Assembly: GCA_032718475.1 (NCBI GenBank)
Contig: JAUCBJ010009116.1
Coordinates: 62,001 to 126,000, forward strand
DNA length: 64,000 bases
Source: Nemertoderma westbladi
Lineage: Eukaryota > Xenacoelomorpha > Nemertodermatida > Nemertodermatidae
Direction: 5' to 3'
The position numbers and the translations under genes were made by a program. Of the stretch, positions 57,619 to 64,000 are shown one piece after another; within the stretch, counting starts at the first letter, position 1; each line of letters opens with the position of its first letter. The notes under the pieces were generated by a model. That model was not told where the DNA came from and ran no database searches. It was given only the letters and a program-made list of their open reading frames with translations.

Positions 57619-59281
57619 CTCCCCCCATGCTATCTTCCCGGTGAGAAGATAGCATCACCTTCGAGTGCGCTTCAATTCCGCTGGAACCCGATCTATTATC
57701 GGGTGTGGGGTGGAGTTCTCTTACTTGGAGTCGGCTTTCCGGGCCGCTCCCTCTGGGTACGATGTTACTACCCCCTCTTGGTGCAACCGCAACCTATGTT
57801 GCACCAAGATATCTGACGTCTCGGTTCGAGACAATTGTGGACTCCTCACACAATTTTAAAAATTCCTCTCACTCTAAGTTCACTTCAGCTCCACTCCAAC
57901 TCCACTCTACTCTATCTTACTCGTTCCCCACACCCGAATCGCACTCCTTTCACTTTCCCTTATCCTGTCAAACCTCCTCTCCATTCTCCCCCCCGATTCT
58001 CATTCTCACTTTCATTCCTCACACACTTATTGGGCCCCATACATGTGCGCATCATGTTAGTGGGAGCCGTCTAAGTCCCGTCCTGTCGCCCTAGTCAATT
58101 AATCCCCAGTCCCAGTAACTAATTGGAAAAGGGTTGTGCTTGACTACGGTACAACTTCCAACTTCTCCCACCTCTGATATGGTGTATCCACCTCCCTGTC
58201 TACTAGATGCCGGTTGTTGTAGTACACCGACTCGTCCTTCAGCCCCGGGTGGTCTACCAGACCTCCGAAGGCCACCTTGAAGGCTCTTCTGTAGTTCGGG
58301 GGTGGTCCTGATATTCTTAATTTTTAATTTTGATTTTTTTGTTTTGCCCGCATTTGCCCCTATTCTGTGCTATTATATTTGTACCTACCTCTCTACTTAC
58401 TTCTTACTTACTACTTACCATGCAACTCTCTTACTACTAACTCTATTAACTCTCTAAAACTCTACTAACTCTCTAACTCTACTAAGTCTCTAACTCTACT
58501 AAGTCTCCAACTCTACTAACTTTCTAACGGTACTATGTACCCTCCTAGTACTCTCTCGGTACTATGTACCCTCTTACTCCCGTGGTATGTCTCTATACCA
58601 CACTCCCTGATCTCTAACTTCTACCTCTCCCGGTACTATGTACCCTCTTACTCCCGTGGTATGTCTCTATACCACACTCCCTGATCTCTAACTTCTACCT
58701 CTCCCGGTACTATGTACCCTCTTACTCCCGTGGTATGTCTCTATACCACACTCCCTGATCTCTAACTTCTACCTCTCCCGGTACTAACTTCTATCAACTT
58801 TCTAACTATTACTAACTTTCTAACTTTCCAACTACTACTAACTTTCTAACTACAACTAACTTCTGCTAACTTTCTATCTACTACTTAGTGCTACATACTA
58901 TCTAGCACTATCACTTTCTGACTTTCTCCTCTCTAACTTTCTTTCTATTATTTTATTTATTTTATTATTTTTTATTATTTGTTGTGGGAAGGGCGTCTCG
59001 CCCTCATTCCCACCCCCCTCAGTCCAACATATTGGACGACTAAACTCTACGGTGCCCCTTCTAGGCAGCACTTTCCTACAGCCCTCCTGTAGGTCTTCCT
59101 ATCTTTCGCTCCTATCTTGCCCCCTATCCGTACTTCCACCGATCACACTCTTCCGTCCTCGTCGGAGTAAGTGTCTACTATTCTTGCTAGCCTCCACTGA
59201 TTGTTGATGATGGTGTCGTCCGTAACGATCACCAAATCACCCTTCTTTAACTCTCTAGTGGTATTTCTCCACTTGCTCCTC
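57619..59281 (-). mobile_element. 3' non-coding region of BEL element 2
   Basis: This segment of about 1.66 kb lies between the integrase end and the LTR and is unusually long for BEL elements. It includes a short hairpin (GCTATCTTC…GAAGATAGC, 57629-57654), a pyrimidine-rich stretch with an ACTCTACTAA motif (58430-58520) and a 74-bp unit repeated three times (starts 58558, 58632, 58706). There is no convincing open frame. Confidence 0.7.
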
Positions 59282-60959
59282 CTATGTAATGTGGGTAGGT
59301 ATTCCTCGACTTATCGCCTTAGCGACTTTCCAACTCTGTCGGGAGTGTATGTCATCTGGGTCTACACCCCGCATGTCGATGGTCGCCGGCCTCTCCATTA
59401 GAAAGTGACTGGGTGTCAGCACATCTAATGATTCTGGGTCATCATTTTCTGGGTATAGCGGTCTGCTATTAATGATACCCTCGCACTTAGCTAGCTGGGT
59501 GTTCATCAACTTCGTCATCAGACGCTTGGAACTACCCACCTAAAGTATGTGGAGCATACGGCGTCCTCCTCTCCCACTTCACCTGTCGTCTTCTCATGGC
59601 TGCCCTGACTTCCTCCCCTTCCAGGATGTCCAAGGCCTCTGCCAGCTCGTTCTCCGCCCCCACAAAGTTGGTTCCATTATCGGAGTATATTACTGCGATC
59701 GTCCCACCTTTGCGGTCTCTGAACCTCTCTAGGGCATTGATGAATGCCGATGCGGTTGCGTCTTGGGCGAGTTCTATTCCTACCGCCCGCGTGTTGTTAC
59801 ATACGAAGATAATGCCGTAGCGCTTCTCCGTGTGCCGCATCACCCTGATCTTTATCGGCCCGAACATATCTACACCGCAGTGCGTGAATGGCAGGTCGTG
59901 CTGTCTCACCCTGCTGGCCGGTAATGGCGCCATCTCCTGTACGGCCTGCTCCTTCCTCGTGCGTTGGCAGGTCTGGCACTGCCCCACTACCGCCTTCACC
60001 TTCTTTCTTAGCTGTGTGATCCAGAAGGTCCTCCGTATCTCCGTGAGGGTCCGGTTGGTGCCCCCGTGCAATATCGACTTGTGGGAGTCCCAAATGATCT
60101 GATGGACCATCGGCGATCTATTCGGGATGATGATGGGTTTCGGTGGGATAATGAGGCTGTTGTTACTTAGCACTCTAGAGTTCATTACTAAGATCCCATC
60201 GTCGTTGAGTTGTTGTTGTTTACCGACGCGCTCCACTTCGTCGCCGTAGTACCTTTTCTGTTTGTAGCGAATCACGGCCTTGGCCGCTCCCTCCAGATCG
60301 ATGTTTGGTTTCCTCTTGGCGTCTTTGCCAATTCCCTTGAGGAAATCCCCGAAGGCTCTCCAGTACGCCACCAACTTCTTGGTCTTGTACCAACTTGAGC
60401 TGTAGCTGAGGAGTTTATCCGTCGGGTTATCGCATGGTTCTTCTGACTTTGGTTGCACCTCCCTAATCTCCCTCGCCATCTGACTATATATCTCTTCACC
60501 TTCTGAGTCTCCTCCCTCCTCCTCTAGTGTTACCTCCTCTGAGCCCGGGTCCATCTTCTTCATTGGTGGCCAGGCCGTCCTATCGTTCAGGAACTGTGGC
60601 CCGTGCTGCCACAATACTTCCTTCCTCAAGAAAGTGTGGCGTACCACGCCCCTTGATAACAAGTTCTCGTCCGTTGGGCAGTAGTGCCACCTCTCCAAGT
60701 CTGTCGTCGCCCTTATTTCGTCCACCCTATTTGCGACGAATATAGGGTATCTCGTCTTCTCATTGTGCAGCCACCCTAGCACTGCCATGGAGTCCGTCCA
60801 GTAGTGTGTTTCCACTATGTTGGGAATAGTGTCTATCAAGTAGGCTGTGGCCCTTACTCCTAATCTTGCAGCTGTCAACTCAAGTTTCGGGACCGATGCT
60901 GAATCTGGCGGCGTCGACTTTGCTTTGCTGAATGCAAGTCTGGGCTTGTGAGCCCCCTC
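59282..60959 (-). pseudogene. BEL element 2 pol: RNase H end and integrase, broken
   Basis: The main frame (60878-59532) continues RNase H with WTDSMAVLGWL. Next comes the integrase zinc-binding region (HGG near 60063, CQTC near 59965), then the catalytic core with CGVDMFGP and YSDNGTNFVGAENEL, the first two acidic residues of D,D,E. The frame stops right after APHTLGG, and the continuation (GSSKRLMTKLMN, RPATIDMRG) follows in another frame. Compared with family members, a short out-of-frame deletion has removed the segment that holds the catalytic Glu. An in-frame TGA near 60960 also separates this part from the reverse transcriptase. It is inactive. Confidence 0.9.
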
Positions 60960-61796
60960 TCATTGTACTAGGTAGAGTGCCGCTCCGTATGCTTCTAATG
61001 ATGCATCGGAGAACATGTGTAGATCCAGATCCATCATGTCCCCATCTGGGAAATACACGCGTGGAATGCTGTACGTCCCCATCTGTTCTAAACTCCCCGC
61101 CCACTTACTCCACTGGTTGCTGATTTCTTCCGGGACCACTGTATCCCACTCATCCTTTAACTTATATACTTTCTTAAGTATCTGTTTCCCCGCAACTAAT
61201 AGTGGGGATGCTAGGCCTAGGGGATCGTATATCCTTGCTATGTACGATACATAGCCCCTCTTTGTGCGGATGTCCGCGCCCTCCTGGCTCAGCTGATACT
61301 TGAACTCGTCTGTCTCTCGGTTCCACACGATCCCTAGTGCCTTTTGCTGGGACTCTACTCTTTTGTTCACCATGTCCTGTCCCTTGGCTGTTGTGGGGTT
61401 ATCCATGGTCGACTCTGGCCGTCTGTCCTCTATGGCTTTCATAAACTCTTCTGAGCTGGATTGGAACTTGGTCAGGTTAAACCCGGATCCCTTCAGGATG
61501 TCGCGAACCTCGCGCCCTGTATCCAGTAGTTATTTAACCGTGTTTCCAGACTCCATTCCGTCGTCTACATAGAAGCCGCATCGAATCATATCGACGGCTT
61601 TGGTGCTATATTTCTCCTCTTTCCCCTCTACTGTATCCCTCACAGCCACAGTCGTCGTAAATGAGGACGACTTGGCCCCCATATTCTGTACCACCATCTT
61701 GTACATCGGTATTGTCGACGGTTCTTCGTCGCCGTTGTACCATAGGAAGCACTGGCTGTCACTATCCTCCTCCATCACACGGACTTGGTTAAACAT
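60960..61796 (-). pseudogene. BEL element 2 pol: reverse transcriptase core and RNase H start
   Basis: The reverse transcriptase palm is present with the catalytic YVDD box (codons at 61571-61560), followed by an in-frame TAA near 61530. The frame resumes through KALGIVWN and YDPLGLASPLL (thumb region) and reaches MFSDASLEAYGAALYL, the start of RNase H. The order is normal for BEL pol. Two stops in frame and a frameshift just upstream (about 61820) make it non-functional. Confidence 0.9.
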
Positions 61797-63103
61797 GCCT
61801 TCAATGTCGCAAGTGAAGGAATCGAATCATTTCTGAATCTGAGCAGGACCTCGATTCCTGAGTTATAGATATTAGGACCCTCCAGCAGATAATCGTTTAG
61901 GCATTTGCCGTTGGTCTTAGCCGATGCGTCAACTACCATCCGCAGTTTACCTTTCTTCGGGTCTAGAGCCACGTGAAGTGGAAGGTAATAGGTCCTGTCT
62001 GTGTTCGGTTCGTCGAGCAGCAACTCCACAGCCCATCCTTTCTCGACGTACTTCCTTATCGTCTTATGGATGTACTCATCCTTTTCGGGGCTCCGTTTCA
62101 GCGTTTGCTTCAGTTTGCGGAGCCTCGTGAGTACCATCCTCTTGTTGTCAGGCAACGGTAGCTTTGGCTGTTTCCACACCATGCCTATGGTGTACCGTCC
62201 CTCCTCACACCTCATCGACTCCTTCACACTTTGTATTGCCTGTTTATCTTCTACCGAGGTTCCGACCCCAGTCTCTTTCAATCCCTCAAAGTCCTGCCTG
62301 AGTAGTCTCCTGAGCTGCTCCTCCGCTCCTTCATCTTCCATCTCCCTCATAGTTCCCGCGAACATGCACCCTGATGTCTCCGACATCCTAAACGGAATCT
62401 TAGTCCTGATTGAGCCGCTTAGCGTCCACCCGAATGGTGTTAAAATTGCCACCGGGTCACGCTGTCTATCTTCGCTGAAGACCGTCTGCATTCTCTCGTG
62501 GGCCGTCGGGCAGTCCATTCCTACTATAATGGATACCTTCCTAACGTCCACCTCTGGTATTGAGAAATCGATACGGTCCAGGAATCTATATTGTTCGACC
62601 TCGATTTTGGTTGGTCGCCTGGCGTTGATATTTATCGATTCTATCACCTGGATGGGGTCGATCGTCGCCCCATAATCGCATCCCGGTGCTATCGCTGCTA
62701 TCCCGCACCATCCGGTCCTCATCTCCAGGACCTCATCTTTGCTGGAGATGGTTGTTACCGCCATCCTACTTGGCCTCGTCTTCAATCCTATCTCTTCGGC
62801 CACACAATTCTCGACCAATGTGAAGGCTGCTCCACTATCGACCAGCATCAGCGTAGTTACTGATCGATTGCCTTCTCCGATCACCCTCACTGGTACTACC
62901 CCGAGTAGTACCGTTCCTCTCTTCTTCGCCCCTACGGTGCTTGTCGCCATTGTCTGCCCTTTGCCTTGACTGAACTTAATTGGTGTTTCTTTACACTCCT
63001 CAACCTTGTGTCCCCCTATCACACATCGGTGACAAATTCCATTCTTATCCGCATAGGATTTTCGGTCCTGTTTGGGTAACGCCTGCCAATGCTTACAGTC
63101 CAT
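61775..63103 (-). pseudogene. BEL element 2: zinc knuckle, protease, start of RT
   Basis: This 442-codon open stretch has the zinc knuckle CHRCVIGGHKVEEC, the aspartic protease core LMLVDSGA, IIVGMDCPTAHER and the reverse transcriptase fingers with LPLHVALDPKKGKLRMVVD. It corresponds region by region to 1-1240 of element 1, and the proteins are clearly close relatives. The reading frame is lost by a one-base indel near 61820, where the match continues in the adjacent frame. Confidence 0.92.
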
Positions 63104-63142
63104 GGTCTTATGGGTTCTGTCTTTATGTAATTGACATTTATA

Positions 63143-64000
63143 TTATGGGTTGTAGCGTTCCCTATATAACCCTACACGTATTGCGCGTAGGTTTACGTCT
63201 ACCGGCTTAGTGTTTTGGTTATTTGGCCTACTGGGTGTGTTGGGGTTATATTTGTTCATGTTGTTATTTTGTCCCTGTTCGTGCCACAGTCTGGCCCCAC
63301 TTCCAGCTATCTGTGGACTTGCAGTCCCCTGTGTCGCCGCGTATGGTAGGGATTGTCTTAATTTTGGCAACGCATTCGCCGCGTTATGCTCTGGTTTCGG
63401 CCTGTTGTATTCGGCCCTCGGCCCCTTCCCCAGACTATCCTCGCTATAGACTGGGTCTGTGATCAATTCGGCTTCGTAGTTGAGGAAGCTCGACATTTCC
63501 TCCAAGCCCAGTTCCGCACCCTTCTTCTCTCGGGTGGAGAAAGCGATTTTTCTCCACTTATTGCGCAGCCAGATCGGCAGTGCCTGCGCTATCGTGGTGA
63601 TGTTATTAGATGCGTTGAGTTTGTATGGCGCATCTAGCGTCTTCAACACGATTAGCGCCTTCTCGACTTTGTTCGCAAATGTCTTTATGCTAATGGGGTT
63701 ATCCTGTAGGCCACCCGATGTTATACCTCTTAGGGTCTGCCGGATGATCTTGGCCGGGTGCCCGTACTCCCTAGCGCCCGCACTCCCTAGCGCCCGCCAT
63801 GCTGTCGTGAAGCCACCCTCGATGCCCTGGTACTGCCTCACGATGTCATACGCTGGGCCTTCTGTATACACCTGTAGATATTTTAGGCACTCCGCCTGCG
63901 TCAGGTTCTTAGTCAATATGCACGCTGTACATGCGCCGAAATTGCAGGTATTCTTCCGGCCTGCTTCCATCGAATTTAAATGGTTCTACAGGTGGTAACT
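63143..64000 (-). pseudogene. BEL element 2: gag (DUF1759-like), truncated by the window
   Basis: The frame from 63970 encodes the gag core (LTKNLTQAECLKYLQVYTEG, then RQTLRGITSGG and ALPIWLRNKWRKIAF), equivalent to about 2040-1260 of element 1. A TAA near 63143 stops it before the zinc knuckle, where element 1 has a sense codon. A frame change near 63915 separates it from upstream gag, and a 15-16 bp local duplication near 63770-63790 adds residues. Gag continues past the right window edge. Confidence 0.88.

Overview
The window is from an animal nuclear genome. It has spliced genes with consensus GT/AG junctions, BEL/Pao LTR retrotransposons, several non-LTR retrotransposon fragments, tRNA-derived SINEs and very large tandem arrays, plus one 100-N assembly gap. 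The gene content (a VWA7-like secreted protein and a SPEC3/Stum membrane protein) and the BEL and REL-endonuclease elements suggest an invertebrate metazoan. The phylum cannot be fixed from the sequence.

Layout: 1-6300 (minus) is the 5' part of a BEL/Pao element, with a 537-bp LTR, a long gag spread over three frames and an open gag-pol frame running off the left edge. Its LTR cuts a LINE fragment (6301-6803). 6845-15027 (minus) is the 5' half of a VWA7-like gene, six exons that join in phase, and it leaves the window to the left through the retrotransposon-filled intron. 17604-32200 (plus) is a complete five-exon SPEC3/Stum gene of 226 codons that I assembled from splice sites and phases. 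Its second intron (about 10 kb) holds AT-rich arrays, a REL-endonuclease LINE fragment, further minisatellites and nested foldback elements. 32400-35800 holds a SINE, a LINE 3' end and a second foldback copy. 35806-52776 is a 17-kb array of a 41-bp unit. 53876-54164 (minus) is the last exon of an ankyrin-repeat gene, whose upstream intron is an 86-bp-unit array. A second, decayed BEL copy (57028-64000, minus) is inserted into that array.

Main observation: in the two well-resolved genes, four minisatellites sit exactly on exon-intron junctions and their units span the junction. They are the exon 3 donor of the VWA7-like gene (66 copies of 46 bp), the exon 1 donor (36 copies) and exon 2 acceptor (7 copies) of the Stum gene, and the Stum exon 4 donor (9 copies). 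Each unit carries the end of the exon, a splice site and the first or last bases of the intron, so the introns contain dozens of near-identical copies of their own splice site. Two other kinds of structure stand out: foldback transposons whose inverted repeats are themselves tandem arrays, and a BEL gag with five poly-G tracts, the longest of which lie at or near frame changes.

Exon calls rest on reading-frame continuity, splice consensus and family motifs recalled from knowledge. No database search or RNA evidence was available.
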